Assembly: GCA_009741485.1 (NCBI GenBank)
Contig: CM019218.1
Location: forward strand, 41,273,894-41,337,893
Direction: 5' to 3'
Source: Malurus cyaneus samueli
Taxonomy: Eukaryota; Chordata; Aves; Passeriformes; Maluridae
Length of the DNA stretch: 64,000 nt
In this document: positions 1 to 12,368 of the stretch, piece by piece
Numbering within the stretch: the stretch's first letter is position 1
Layout of the letters: each line of letters begins with the position of its first letter
Made by a program: the position numbers and the translations under genes
The notes under the pieces: model-generated
The model's input: the letters and a program-made list of their open reading frames with translations, nothing else
Databases searched by the model: none
Told to the model about the DNA's origin: nothing

Positions 1-281
1 CTCAAAACTTACAGTATGATTCTGTATTCAAACATGGATAAACTTTAAAAATCATAGTAATAGCTTATACATGGCAAGAACGACAACTCTTGTGGTCTCA
101 AATGGCCACAGGAAAAAGAAACTGGAATGCTACCAGAAAGTAAAGAGAAAGCTTTAATCCAAATGTTAACATACAAATGATTTCAGAACTGGCTAGATCA
201 CTTCTGAATTGGTTATACATTCATTTCACAACTCAACTCTTATTTAGACAATTGCAGGGAATGAGAAAACTAAATACTCAC

Positions 282-346
282 TGTTTCTTCTCATTCATCT
301 CCCACGCTTCAAGTATTCTTTCTATTAATTGGCACTTAAGGAAGAG
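282..346 (-). CDS. PPP6R3: PPP6R3 coding exon (tenth coding exon, residues about 427-448)
   Basis: Too short for an ORF scan, this 65-base exon was found by reading the minus strand. It has a pyrimidine-rich acceptor ending in cag at 347 and a donor gtgagta from 281 downwards. It reads in frame after the previous exon (which ends ...LLKH) and translates to LFLKCQLIERILEAWEMNEK followed by K and a split Q codon. This continues the SAPS domain of PPP6R3. From memory the mammalian protein has Q at the third residue, where this one has L. The rest of the gene (roughly the C-terminal half of a protein of about 870 residues) lies off the left edge. I see no other exon in 1-281, nor in the intron 347-840, which is plain AT-rich sequence. 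Confidence 0.93.
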
Positions 347-840
347 CTGTCAAAAAAGCAAAATATGCTTAATAGCATGAAAGTGTTATATTACTTAGGT
401 ATTTTGCAGTTGATACTAAAGCCTACAACACAACTAATTTCAGATTCAGGATATGTGATTTCATTAAAAGGTTGAAGTCCAGAAGCAGCAGTCAGACCAC
501 AATCACAAACCTAAAAGCTAAACCTGTATTAATTCTGCTTTTTTAAGTGTTGAGTTGTAGTAGCATAAAGCTACTGAAATAGCAATTTTAATTTTTAAAA
601 ATAAGAGGAACTTCCACGAAAGTAAGTACTTGCAGCTTCTTCACATGTGCTCACTTTGCGGCAGCAAAAAAAAAAACTACTCTATGGCAGTTTCAGGTTT
701 AACACCCTGAACTCACATTTTAAGGAAAACCAGAAAGACATTCTGCATCATTCTAGACATTAAGGAAAATCACGGTATATTCTACGGAAAATTAACTGCA
801 TGGAAACAGGAAAATTTGAGACTTACAAAACACTACTTAC

Positions 841-990
841 ATGTTTCAGTAAGACATTGTCCCCAGTGGAATCCTGATCTGTAATTGTGCCATTTTCTGT
901 GTTTTCAAGAGGACTTGCAAGAATCAATGCAATACAGATTTCTACTTGAGTATGCAAAAAGTTATTCCATGTATACTTAAAAAACATGTC
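841..990 (-). CDS. PPP6R3: PPP6R3 coding exon (residues about 377-426)
   Basis: An exon of 150 bases (50 whole codons) with acceptor ttttcag ending at 991 and donor gtaagtag from 840 downwards. The product begins [20 protein letters not shown] and ends [11 protein letters not shown], which is characteristic of the SAPS domain of the PP6 regulatory subunits and closest to PPP6R3. The helical-repeat SAPS domain binds the PP6 catalytic subunit. Both splice junctions fall between codons, in phase with the neighbouring exons. The intron 991-2886 contains no exon-like or repeat signal that I can support. Confidence 0.97.
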
Positions 991-2886
991 CTGAAAAACA
1001 AATTCACCGAAGTTTTCATTAAACATAATAAAGAGTCTCACCCACCAAATAATTTTAACGACTACATTGGAAGAAATTCTTCAAGTTTTACAGTAAGTAT
1101 TATTGTGCAAGAGAAAATTGTGACCCACAAAACCAGTAAATCTTAGGGTTGCCATTACCTGAATGCAAGGAATACTATACTGGATCAGAACAAGAACTCA
1201 ACTGTAAATGGATTTATTACAGACATCACCAGTAATGCACTTTCAGACTACAAAATGGGGAGAAATAATGCTCCCCACTTACATTCCTTCTGCCAGCTGC
1301 AGCCCAGAAAATCCCAGTCAGAAGTGTTGTTTAAGACCTTAGAAGTCCTTGATATTTTCAAGTTCACTTAATCATCTATCTAAAACACCCTTTCATAAAT
1401 GTGTACCTCACTTCAGTGAGATTCCTTAAAAATTGTATCGACTTGTTTCAAATCTACCTTCCAAAAATTTCATTCTCCTTTTATGGAAGGCTCCCTAGAA
1501 AATCTAGAAGCAGTTTAAGATCCCTAACAAAGCACAAGACAAATACTGAGGCTGAGATACAATAAGGTGTCCATTTAGTTATGTTCCTGCTTCTCCCCAT
1601 TTTGTCTCTTAACCATTGGAAAGATTTTTTCAAGCCTAGTTATTTTAGGCTACTCACTGCAAAACTCAAATAATTGCTTGTCACTGGTAAAATATAATGA
1701 GTTCTGGAAATACGTGCAGTGATTGGAGAAATACTGAACAATTTTAGTCTTATTCAAAGTACTGTCAAAGGTCTTCAATCTACCTTCAGTCCTTCTAAAG
1801 TAATGACATTTTCCTATAACTTTTCCTAAGTCTGCACAGAAAAGCACATATTGTTTCAGGAAACAGCATGAAGCATCAAGGTTCTTATGGCTACAATTAC
1901 TTTTTTTCTTATGTAAAACCTGCAACAGAAAAGTGTGTTCAAACCACAATGAACTTAGTTTACAAAACAACCTATTTACAAGAACATACAAGTATTCATA
2001 GTGTGTATGCTCCCACAGACAATGGATCTAGGAAAAAACTTCAGCTACCATGAAGTCAGTATTTATATAAAAGTTAATACCTGTCTGCCAAACCAATTGT
2101 GAAGAAAATCTCAGATGAAAACATTTCAACCATACTGTATTGATCACTCACAGGAAAAAGGGAATTTTGACTCAAATGGAAGAGAAAGTATTTACACTTT
2201 AAGCTTGCAACTGCCTATTTAGCAGCTCACATATTGTATTCAGAAACTAGCTAAAGTCCTACATGATTTGTTTGTTATTTTTTCATCAGCCAACAATTTG
2301 AATTTCTTGGGTGAACCAAAACACAAAGAATACATCTGCTACAGTGGAAGAATAAGGTAGGAAGTACTCAAACTACACATTCACATTACAAAAGCAATGA
2401 GTTAAGTAACTAAGTTTGTTGTATACCACTTTGCTTTTGCTTTAAGGTTTGAAGGAGTACAAGCCACCAAGAATAATGGTTCCTGTATAGGACACTGCTG
2501 AGATACCATTTTGTAGGCGATGTATTAAGTGAGGAAAAAGGGCTTTGAGGGAACAACTTAGGAAAAAGATTTAAATAGCAACAAAGCCTTGAACATGGCT
2601 GAAAACTTGAGAGCATACAGTTGAAAGTAAGTTTATTTAGGAAACCACTTCATGTATTTATGTAGGTATAGCAAGTAAGAACTGTCAAGTGGTCAGAGGA
2701 AAGTACTGGCTTCAGATGGATACATTAACATCAAAATCCAGTATTAAAAGTACCTAGACCAAGCAATAGAAATGACAATACAAGGTTGAAAAGTTAGGTT
2801 GGAAAATCATCTGCATGGACAGAAAAAAACAGAAAATATCTTAATAGCATTTAATAAAAATAAAGAAGACGGCATGAAGTTCTTAC

Positions 2887-3039
2887 CAGTATGACTCCTA
2901 TGCTGTTAAGTTCTATAAGCTCCTGATTCACACTGCTTGTATTTGTCTGTAAAAGGCTAGATATTAGTCTAATGACATTTAAACGTGTGTTTCCCACAGG
3001 TGGATCCAGTACACCCCAGGTTGTCTTCATGACACTTTT
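2887..3039 (-). CDS. PPP6R3: PPP6R3 coding exon (residues about 326-376)
   Basis: An exon of 153 bases, 51 whole codons. The acceptor is tttttcag ending at 3040; the donor is gtaaga from 2886 downwards. The product starts [20 protein letters not shown] and ends ELNSIGVIL, a well conserved SAPS-domain stretch. The variable patch [14 protein letters not shown] is where vertebrate paralogues differ. Open frame beyond the donor is intronic. Intron 3040-4662 shows no feature. Confidence 0.97.
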
Positions 3040-4662
3040 CTGAAAAAGGCAAAAATTCAATACATAAGTCATTAAATATCTTTTAAAATATCAGCTCATA
3101 ATTACTACATACAACTGAGTAGTGCTTAAAAATAGATATATTTAGTCCTTGAGCAATTGTCTTACCTTCATCCTGCAATAAAACCCTATTTTTAATTTCA
3201 AAAACTGCAGTTTATTTTAATTCCACAGACACAAAGCACTAAAACCAGTCACATGAAAGCAACAACTTCAAAAAAACTGATTGCTAACTAGAGACAGCAT
3301 GTCAAAGCAGATGAAGTCTACTCAACCTTGAAAGGAATTAGGAGATAGGAAGTCCCTAAGAAATGATTCTCACTCATTAATCCAGCTATATACTACATTG
3401 CTACTATATATACGGAACAGCCAGGTGGACAGTCTGAACATATTATAATACCTCAGCAACCCTAACTTCATATACTTAAAAACAATTTCATTAAGCAACA
3501 ATCATCTCTGATGTCTTATTTTAGCTGGTTAACAAATCAGAACTGTTGTGACAGTGTCAGCCAAGAAGAATCAGTGGCAAATACACAATGAACAGGGGCA
3601 TTTATAATGAAAATATCTTAGCTTAAGGCACACACACATTTTGACAAAAGGACCAGTACTGCCCTGCTGCTGCCTGAGCACTACCACCCTAGCCTCAGAA
3701 AAAAGATAACTAATATCCTGCTAGCCCATTTAGTCCATTCTTACACAAGGAACTGCCATTCAAAATTTTTTAACTGGCACTCAAAATGAGAGCAACAGAT
3801 TCAGTAACTTCACCAGATGCCTTATTCAAACACTAAGTCCAACCATTAGAAAATACTCAAGTATCTTATATGACCCTACTTTTACTGCAATATACACCTA
3901 TATGTTGCCATGCCAAAACAAATGCAAATTTCTTTGCATTTTATTACTTCTTACACATTCATAAACTGAGTTCTCATATTTTTCAGGCTAAAACAAGCTC
4001 TAACAATACCTTGACCCCCTATGAGGTCCTCTATACACCTCTGGTCTGTGAACTTTGGCCCATAGGTCCTTCTCTGTTAAAATCTGCAGCACCCAGTTCA
4101 GAGTGCAGTGCTTCAGCTGAAATTCTGACAGTGAAAATGTGAGTGGAAAATTTAAATGGATCACAGGTACACTTCCTAGTTATACATTTACAATAAGTTG
4201 CTCAAATTAGTTTAAAAGCCCTAGATGCATGAATGCCTATAGTGCAGGGGCATGCCATGGAGTTGGTCTACATGGTCCTGGGAAAGTCAAGAGAATTGCA
4301 CAAGCCTAATGTGGGCCATTCCTAAGCTCCAAACAACTGCAGCATCTATAGGCCACGTTTCCTATCCAGATAAGATTCCCAAGCAGAAAGGACCCACCTT
4401 GAAAATATATAGCAAATCTCTTTTTGTAGCTTTCGGAAAGAAGTAGCTGCTGCAAGCTTACTTTGCTAATTAAACAAAGTTTATGCTGGAAAAGTACAAA
4501 ACATTGCTGTTCATTATTGTTTGCATGAGCCAAAGCTCACAGCAGGCTAGGAAGTAGCCTGAAAGTTGTCAGACTGGGTTTTGTTTGTTATTATAATCTG
4601 CCTGAAACAGACACATAGTGAGTCTTGCTTCAATTAATTTGGTAACACAAGATTTCACTTAC

Positions 4663-4792
4663 TTTTGGAGGCTCAAGCAAGAGCTCATGGAAGGATGAAA
4701 GTCGTGCTTTTATGGCTTCTAAAACAGTTTTGTTGACAGAATATGTGGAATTGCTCATGCCTGGAGGACAGATCTCTATATGGCCTTCAAAT
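4663..4792 (-). CDS. PPP6R3: PPP6R3 coding exon (residues about 282-325)
   Basis: An exon of 130 bases with acceptor catttt-ag ending at 4793 and donor gtaagtg from 4662 downwards. The first base completes a Thr codon split with the previous exon. The peptide then reads [20 protein letters not shown] and ends [10 protein letters not shown], recognisable as SAPS-domain sequence. It was not evident as an ORF because it opens mid-codon and has no internal start that defines it. Intron 4793-5501 contains a (TA)n microsatellite (listed separately) and nothing else clear. Confidence 0.95.
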
Positions 4793-5203
4793 CTAAAATG
4801 CACATAAGCAAAATCTGATAATTAGTATCAAAACCAGTTGTAAAACACATTTGAAGTATATAACAGTTCTCAAAGGATGTGAAAAGAATGAAGTGGCAAA
4901 AAATGCAAAAACATAGGGTTACACATACATAATAATCAAGTGTAACATAATGGCTGAATAAGGGATTTCCCCAAACACTAGCCCTAGTATTTCTAGGTTT
5001 ATTGTGCTTGAAATCCCCAATGCAGTTTTGAGATGAAAGATTCTATTTTGATTTGCTTTACTGAAGCAGATAAAGAGCTTCTATTTGTCTATCCCAAACA
5101 AAGTAAGTTGAATGTACCAGAGAGATCTGTTCAGCAGTTTCTCCAAATGAAGTTGCAATAACATTACAAATTACTTTTTAGAAGTCAATATTCAGTCACT
5201 GTA

Positions 5204-5205
<2 letters not shown>

Positions 5206-5247
<42 letters not shown>
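5206..5247. repeat. (TA)n microsatellite
   Basis: About 20 uninterrupted TA units followed by one slip, inside PPP6R3 intron sequence between two coding exons. Its length is likely to vary between individuals. Confidence 0.98.
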
Positions 5248-5501
5248 TCATTAAACTCTATTTCAGAAACAAACTGGAGAAATCCAGTTAGTCTGATCTG
5301 TCAATTGGTACTTACACTAGCTTCTAGAATAAGCTGCAGAAAGACCAGTCATTTGGTGTAAGAGTAGTAATACCAACCACAATTACTTGATTTGTGTTTT
5401 CACTCCTTCGGCTACAACAGGCCACAGAAATGGTTTGGTCATAAGCACAAAGAAGGTACTTGCTACTGCAAACATAAACCAAGTGAAGTAACAAAACTTA
5501 C

Positions 5502-5615
5502 GTCTGTCGTCTCGTCTCAAGTAAGGTCAATAGGATTTGGATTGCACTGACTATTGCAGATTCGTTTTTTTCTTTATGAAAAATATTAGACAGAAGCTGT
5601 TCTATGATTTCTTGT
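5502..5615 (-). CDS. PPP6R3: PPP6R3 coding exon (residues about 244-282)
   Basis: An exon of 114 bases; acceptor tcttttcag ends at 5616 and donor gtaagttt starts at 5501. Codons are split at both ends (one base at the start, two at the end). The product includes [20 protein letters not shown] and ends [11 protein letters not shown], an armadillo/HEAT-like helical part of the SAPS domain. The frame carries through without a stop from the previous and into the next exon. Intron 5616-6067 is featureless. Confidence 0.95.
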
Positions 5616-6067
5616 CTGAAAAGAAAAGCATCGGCATGAGAGGACCCTAATACAGGATACAGCTGTTAGCAGATGTAGCTCCCATTTGCCCACATAAAAA
5701 ACAGGACAAGGGAATACAGGACAATCTTTGGCAGAAAGATACACTTATATTAACCTAAAACCAGTAACAGAGCAAAGCCAAAGTCTCTCATATTTAGTCT
5801 GCTAACCTCCACATGTAAGATCCCATTCAACTGGACAACATAGGAAATATTTTAATGAGGCTACTCCTCTCCCACATTCCCCACAAGAAAGTCCTCCAGG
5901 TGTGCTCTGCTTACTCGCCAAGCTGTTTTTCATTACACAAACAAAAGATAGGTAGCAAAGAAAATTCATCTGAAAAGCAGAGCTTGCCATTTCTGAAGTT
6001 TTTCAAGGGCAAAAGTTAAAAACTAGATTTTTATACAGAATAAAATCAAAAACTCAAACCAACTTAC

Positions 6068-6180
6068 TTCTCTAAACTTGCAAGCAGAGGATCTGGTTCT
6101 GAACTGTTCTGTACTTGTAACATCTGGTCTCTGCTTAGGCGAATAATTTCACAGAGTGACTGTGATGCATTTGAATGCCT
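6068..6180 (-). CDS. PPP6R3: PPP6R3 coding exon (residues about 207-244)
   Basis: An exon of 113 bases with acceptor ctgttttag ending at 6181 and donor gtaagtt from 6067 downwards. It encodes [20 protein letters not shown] and continues through a stretch ending [11 protein letters not shown], with the final Lys codon split. The motif NASQSLCEI followed by RLSRDQM is highly conserved in SAPS proteins. Intron 6181-6526 holds no visible feature. Confidence 0.96.
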
Positions 6181-6526
6181 CTAAAACAGAAAAAAAGGCA
6201 CTTTTCACTGCAAGAGTAATAAAATGCTCGACTCTTAATTCTTCAGTTAAAAAATGTTAAAGCTTCAACATGGACAAGAACTCTCCTACCAAAACATTAG
6301 AACTGAATCTTCAAACAGCACCAAGTATGCCTAAGGCTTTGATACGGATCTCAAAAAGGGGGCAGGGAGGTCAACAAAACCACACACTCTCACTCAAATA
6401 ACCACGCCTAAATACTGAAATCAGCTTACTGAAAAAAGCAAGCAGCAAACAGTAAAACCAGAAGTTCTAACACCGTGTTGTGCAGATGAACAAATAGACC
6501 CAGGGGAGTGCCAGACCAATACTTAC

Positions 6527-6592
6527 ATCTTCATCTTGAGATGGGTGTACAATTTCCACAAGCCGCTGGATAATTCTCTCCTCATTTAGCCA
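6527..6592 (-). CDS. PPP6R3: PPP6R3 coding exon (residues 185-206)
   Basis: A small 66-base exon (22 whole codons), missed by ORF length cut-offs. The acceptor tacag ends at 6593 and the donor gtaagtatt starts at 6526. It encodes [20 protein letters not shown] followed by ED. The mammalian form as I remember it has WLNEEKII, so K to R is a conservative change. The frame joins the exons on both sides cleanly. Intron 6593-7152 contains only an A-rich tract near 6960-7018. Confidence 0.95.
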
Positions 6593-6960
6593 CTGTAAAA
6601 ATGTTTGGGCATGTTAATAAGATTTTTTTCCAAGTGAATGAATTAAACGAGTTCATGAAATTGAAAGTACCCTCTTAACAACTGCCACAAGTTGTACTGT
6701 CAATACTTCTAAATAAGGATTAACAATACTTCAGAAAAAAAAGTAAAATTTGCTCAGAAATGTTACAGTAAAAAAAAAAAGCCTTAGGTTAATTTAAAAA
6801 AACTTCAATGCCAAAAGTGTGTTTGGTAAGATCCAAAGCCACTTTAAAATTGCATCTGTCAGGTACAAGTTAGATACTAAAGACCAAGGAAGAGATCAGC
6901 CCCTGGGGTTTTAAATTGTCCCCGGCAGCACTGGGGTTTCATTGAAAAAGTTTAAAATCA

Positions 6961-7018
6961 GAAAAAAAAAACAAAACACAAAACAAAAAAAAAAAAAAAC
7001 CAAAAACCAAAAAAAAAA
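6961..7018. repeat. A-rich low-complexity tract
   Basis: A run of A interrupted by single C bases (forms such as aaaac and ccaaaaa) in a PPP6R3 intron. On the gene strand this is a T-rich tract about 135 bases downstream of an exon end. Confidence 0.9.
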
Positions 7019-7152
7019 CCTCCACAAACAAACAAAACTCCACACATCTAATTTCAGCATATTAAAGAAATCAATTTAGTAAAGCCAGCAGAAATTAAGT
7101 TCAGCTTAGAGTTCACACACATCAGATAAAAGTTCTGAGACACTTTACTTAC

Positions 7153-7290
7153 ATTTAGCACTTCTTGCCGGGGCTGTGGAGGTTCTATGCAAGTCAGTAG
7201 CCTGAGCAACAAGTCCATGATAGCAGAGGTCCCTATGTGCTTAATAATGAGGTCTACAAAATCATGCTTCTTCTTTAAAAAATCCACAAT
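7153..7290 (-). CDS. PPP6R3: PPP6R3 coding exon (residues 139-184)
   Basis: An exon of 138 bases, 46 whole codons. The acceptor gatttgcag ends at 7291; the donor gtaagtaaa starts at 7152. The product runs [20 protein letters not shown] through [21 protein letters not shown]. The [16 protein letters not shown] core is a hallmark of the SAPS family across eukaryotes. The longer open frame covering 7054-7443 is this exon plus intron read-through on both sides. Intron 7291-8125 shows nothing I can support. Confidence 0.97.
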
Positions 7291-8125
7291 CTGCAAATCA
7301 AAAAGTAAGGCTACATTTGCTCCTCTGTATTTTACATGATAAATTACACCAACTACTTTTAACTTCTCTCTCCTGCCAAACTGACAAAATAGATGAGAAC
7401 TTCTCAAACACTGCTGCCACTTAGAGCCTCGAGTAACAGGCAAGATAAAATAATACCCAGGCAGATAATAGCAAAAGTGGCACAGGGCAGATACATACTA
7501 CATGCAGTGTGTCCTGGGCCTCCTTTCAAACCCAACTTACTGACCATAATCTACTTACAATCCAACACACAGTCAGGTTGTCTTTTTGATATGATTAGTC
7601 TCACAGGAGGGATTTTGTGAGCAAAGCTTAACATAGCAAAACTCTTACCATAATACAAGCAGTATCTCAGGTTTGAGAGTCAAGTCATTGCAGCTGTTTG
7701 CAGTATTGGCCACATGTACTGAGTACAACAGCATTTCTGAGCAAGGACACCAAATGTTTCTCGCCTTGTTATAAATTCTTCACACAGAGTCAGACTCACT
7801 ATCATTGATTTAAGTTATTTACATTTGCTTCTAACAGCAATAAATGCAAATATTATGTATAACACTCAGTTAAGCTAAGCCAAAAGGTAGGCATTCACTC
7901 ATTGATTGCAAAAATAGCTCAGGCAAACCTGAATCAAATGCATCTTACTCATCCAAGTGTGCTCTTTAATCCTGTGCATAATAAAAAGGTGTCTTCAGCT
8001 AGTATGGAAGCTGAACGCTCTTTTGATTCTGCTGCTACCCCTCATACATAGTCTTAAAGCAGAATTGCTGAATACTACAACTTTATCAGAGCACTTGTTA
8101 AATTGGTGAGTTTGCAAATATTTAC

Positions 8126-8312
8126 CTGTTCTGGTTTTCTGCTGATAAGAATACTTAACACCTTGCTGAAGAAACTGGCAAGTAGAGGGTTTAGAGGAGA
8201 TTCATTTAAGAGGAAGCTATACAGTTTCAGGAGTAAGGATTCTTCTTCTCCCAACCTATCATTGATCTGTGAGACATCTGATGTAAGCAGCTCACATGAT
8301 ATGTTTGGGTAT
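8126..8312 (-). CDS. PPP6R3: PPP6R3 coding exon (residues 77-138)
   Basis: An exon of 187 bases with acceptor ttttccccag ending at 8313 and donor gtaaat from 8125 downwards. The first base completes Lys76; the peptide then reads [20 protein letters not shown] and ends [12 protein letters not shown]. The segment [19 protein letters not shown] is strongly conserved. The open frame extends into the upstream intron, but the polypyrimidine tract and the phase match fix the acceptor. Intron 8313-9185 is unremarkable. Confidence 0.97.
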
Positions 8313-9185
8313 CTGGGGAAAAGAAAAAAAATATTATCCATCACTCATACTTCAGAGCTCTCATTCTTCCAGCTCTGAATTCAGAACCTGGTAAGGCATC
8401 TGACCAAATCTTCAAGCAGGGTTGGTCTACACTAAAGTAGCACAATAATACAAAGTAGTAAAACTGCACATTTAGCCTATAAGCTCTGTTTTCCACAAAA
8501 TAGTGGACTATTTTGACCTTCAGTAGCAATGGAACACCAGCAGGGAAGCTGAGAAAGGAAAGAGCAAATTTTTATTTTAAGATCTATTGTTAAATCCATC
8601 TGTTCAAGTACTGACCTCCTATTTGCTTCAATTTCCAGCTCTACTAGAAACATTTACAGGAGGCCGGGTTTAGCAGAAGTGGTTTCTGCAACTAAGGGTG
8701 TAGCCTATTTCACATTATTTTTACACACCATTTTAGGACAAAAAGCAGCTTTCTGTACGGACAATACCAAAATATGCCAAAAGCAGAAGAACTGCTTTTA
8801 TACAAATTGCTAGATTAATTTTGAGTTTGAACCTTCCTAGCAAGCCAGAAATCATGGCCATACTCTGGAAAGGAAAACATCAGCATTTAGACCCTAAGGA
8901 CATTCTTCCAAGGAGTACCACAAATCTTCTAATATACATCTCTAAAACATCTTACAAGTCAACAAAACAAAGCTAGCCATGGAGTTATACTACCCAAAAA
9001 GGGGTTTTCATATATTAGAACTATTTATTTTAAAGTTCCATGAAGCACACAGACTTAATCTAAAACACAGTAATATTGTACTACACACGAGTATACAGGG
9101 ATTCACATGATCAATTAATTAGATTAGATTAATTTAATCCTCTTTCCACCTTCCAAACCTCCCCCAACCCCAAAAGTTTTCCTAC

Positions 9186-9412
9186 TTATATCGGATTTTT
9201 TCATCCATGTCTTGAGGTGGCTCTTCAATAATAAATGAAACTAAGTCTTCCAAACATTCTGACTTCAGCAGAAACTCTATAAGTTTGCGATTCTGAGCCT
9301 TGCACTCCTGTAGAACATCCTCTTCATCCATCAATTCCTTCAGTGTCACATCTTCTCTCTCTAGAAGTGTATCTATGTGCGATGACGAATGGAGATCAAA
9401 TTTCCAAAACAT
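9186..9412 (-). CDS. PPP6R3: PPP6R3 first coding exon, start codon (residues 1-76)
   Basis: This is the N terminus of serine/threonine-protein phosphatase 6 regulatory subunit 3 (also SAPS3). The protein is a scaffold that binds the PP6 catalytic subunit and directs it to substrates. The start ATG is at 9412-9410 and the product begins [28 protein letters not shown] is the conserved opening of vertebrate PPP6R proteins, which decides the start. The -3 base is A, a good Kozak context. The exon itself begins at 9418, only six bases before ATG, after an acceptor ctaacacag, so nearly all of the 5' UTR must come from at least one upstream noncoding exon. The donor is gtagga from 9185, splitting the Lys76 codon. 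Ten coding exons in this window give about 448 residues of roughly 870. Confidence 0.98.
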
Positions 9413-12339
9413 GCTGGTCTGTGTTAGAAGAACAGCAGTATATTAGCAGTAGCCATTATTCTAACATCCAAAGACAAGAGTTAGGCAGGGTTTTACTTAC
9501 AGGAAAGGATCATGCTAATCTGCATTAAAGAAAAAGGTATAAACTTTTTGGTTTTCAATTTACTAAATTTGCTTGTCCCATTCCTTGTTTTTAGTCTATG
9601 CATTGAATCAGAGATTCCGAACAATTTGCTCAGTAATTAACAGAACTGGGAGAAGATGAAATGGATAGAGCATACCTGCACTGAAGTACCATCCCCACCA
9701 TTGAAGAAAACACCCATAAAGGTAGAGAAATTAAAAGACTTTTAGCTTGCAGGCAGCACACTTCAGAGTGCAGGAGTTAATTTTAACACTACACTAATTG
9801 TACCTGCCCCCCTAAAATTGATGGAGAAGGAACAACAAAGAACAGTAGGATGTGTTACACACACATCAAGGGCAGTGTTCCCAACCACTGAACCACTGTA
9901 AGAGGCTGTAACAGATTTATAAGAATGAATAACTTTACCTTTTCCTATAAAATGCTTTGGCACCCCTATATTAATTCTGTTTCTCTAAGACACCTTGTGA
10001 ACAGTTGCTACTGAGAGAACTGCTATCAGAAAGAAGTATTTCAATCTACAATATATCCAGTAAATTCTTGCTTTCATCTCTCATTAAGCTCAATACAAAC
10101 ATTACATTTCCCTGCCTCCTGAAAACAGGGCTTTTACATGACATTTGACCTCTGACATGGTATTAACTGGGCTTAAATGAGTGCAGATTTTAAGTAGACT
10201 GAAAAGAGATACTGGAGATACCAAAACACAGCAAGAAAAGTTTTTGTTTCCATACAACTGAAAGCAGCATTTTTCAGAGCCATTCTTAAATAAGGAAAGA
10301 AACATGCCTTTTGTTCCTTTAGTAAATGTTTTCCAAATGTGAAAGATTAATTCAATATATTAGTTACTGCTGTGCATTAGGAACATCAGCTGTGAGAACA
10401 TGTAGTTAAGACAAAGAATTTCAATAAGTAGTATTATTTTAGCAAGGACACTTCTGTAACTGTGGACTGTATACAGAAGCAAGGTTAAAAGCAATAATCC
10501 AACTATGCTGTTGTCATACACTTAAAAACCCCATAAAAATCAAAACAGAAATATCCAATTCTTTTGCAACTAAGACCTAGCAGTTGACACTACAGCTACC
10601 TAGAACAGCATTGTGTCAAATTTTGTGCTTGAGCAGTCTGGAAAACAAACACAACCTCAAGGATCTATTAAAACTTTTGTGTGCACAATCTTTTCATTAG
10701 CAAGACTTTTTGTATTCAGCCTAAACACTGTAAAACTTGGTATATTCACTATATAGAAATTTTGACTGCTTTTAGGATTTTAACTCTTGCTTTAACCACT
10801 ACATACTGATCACATGATACCACCTTACTTCGCTTTACCTTTTTCAGAAGTTGCAACACATGTAACTAACCCTAGATTATACAGTTTTCTGTTTAAAGAC
10901 ATGGGACTCAAACAAAATCAATCAGGCAACATATAGAGTTATTCAATTGCACTATTGGTACTTATCTAACATCCCATGCAAGTATTAAGTGATTAGGAAG
11001 CAGAACAAATTACTTTGTACTAAAAGTATTAGTAAACTTACAAGCAGGGTTTAAGACACCCGATCTCACAAATTAGCTTTAATCAAATTATACAATTATG
11101 AAAAACACTAGCTTGTGAGTAATGCAAGCTACACACAAATTTAAGTCACTAAAACTAATGTATTATTAAAGACAGAGAATATTTCTGATTGGAATTTTTA
11201 AACTTCTAAAAAGCAGATCAAACCCCTCCCCTCTCCCCAATCAGTGAAAGTACCATCCTTGTAAGTAACCACTATCAATGCTTATTCCAGATGAAAATAC
11301 CTCTGTAGTGATTAATGCTCATTTCAGTAGCTTCAATGTATTTCTCAGTTACTTATTTCAAGAGAAATTTAACAACGGAAAAGAGCAATAACAAAAAAAG
11401 AGGCATACTACTGCAAACATGTTACTGCGTTATTTCACAAACTGTCTCCCAGGCAAGCTCTTTTAGGGGCTGCTCCCTCAACATGTCAGGTGCCGGCCAC
11501 AGATTATTCCACCACTTCTCAACAGGAGCCCAGGTCCTTTGAAATAAGGAAAAATAAACAACATAAACTATGCCAAAGGGAAAGTCCAGGAACCCTGAAG
11601 AGAATTTTCTTAGGCATTATTACTGACAATGATCTAGGATCAGTCTATCATAGTTCTGATTGGAAGTTTTAAAATCAAAGCATGTTATTGCTATTTTTCT
11701 CAGAGCCTACTCTTCTACACTCCCACCCAAAATCTAATTTTTAAATTCTGTATAATAATCCTGTTTTTTCAAAATTCAATCCCATTAACAGTCAGCATTA
11801 GGCCTTTTATCCAAAACTCACAAGCATACTCCTCCCAAAATTTCCCTGCAAATTTACAAAAAACTCAATGGGTCGAACAGGTTGTATTACTCCAATGTTA
11901 CTTCACTTTCAGTAAGCGCAGCTAAACACATCTGGACTCAATGCAAGACAAAAAAGACTCCCAAATATAAGACATGCTCCAGATTAAAAACTACAGCAGA
12001 AAAATAATCCAGCATAATTTTAAAAACTCTCACATGCCGAAAGACAAAATGTTAAAGACAGTAAAGATGCTGCATGTAGTTGGCTGTCTTTTGTAACATC
12101 TTCGTTTCCTACAGTCTCTGAAAGCTCCCAGTAAGCAAGACTGACATCCAGTTCATTAAACAGTACTTATGAAAGTTTACATCAACTTGCTGATGCACAA
12201 CTTATGACAATTCAAGATATTTATTAACACCTAATATCCAGAAAAATATTGCTTTGTTTTCTTAGTTAATATTGTTAACAAATTCTTCTCTGAATGAATG
12301 TTGAATAGCATTCCATGTAATAAACACTTGACTTAAAAT

Positions 12340-12368
12340 TTAAAAAAAATAAAAAATAAAAAAAAAAG
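12340..12368. repeat. A-rich low-complexity tract
   Basis: A run of A with occasional T bases in the large first intron of PPP6R3. No adjacent retrotransposon body is recognisable. Confidence 0.85.
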
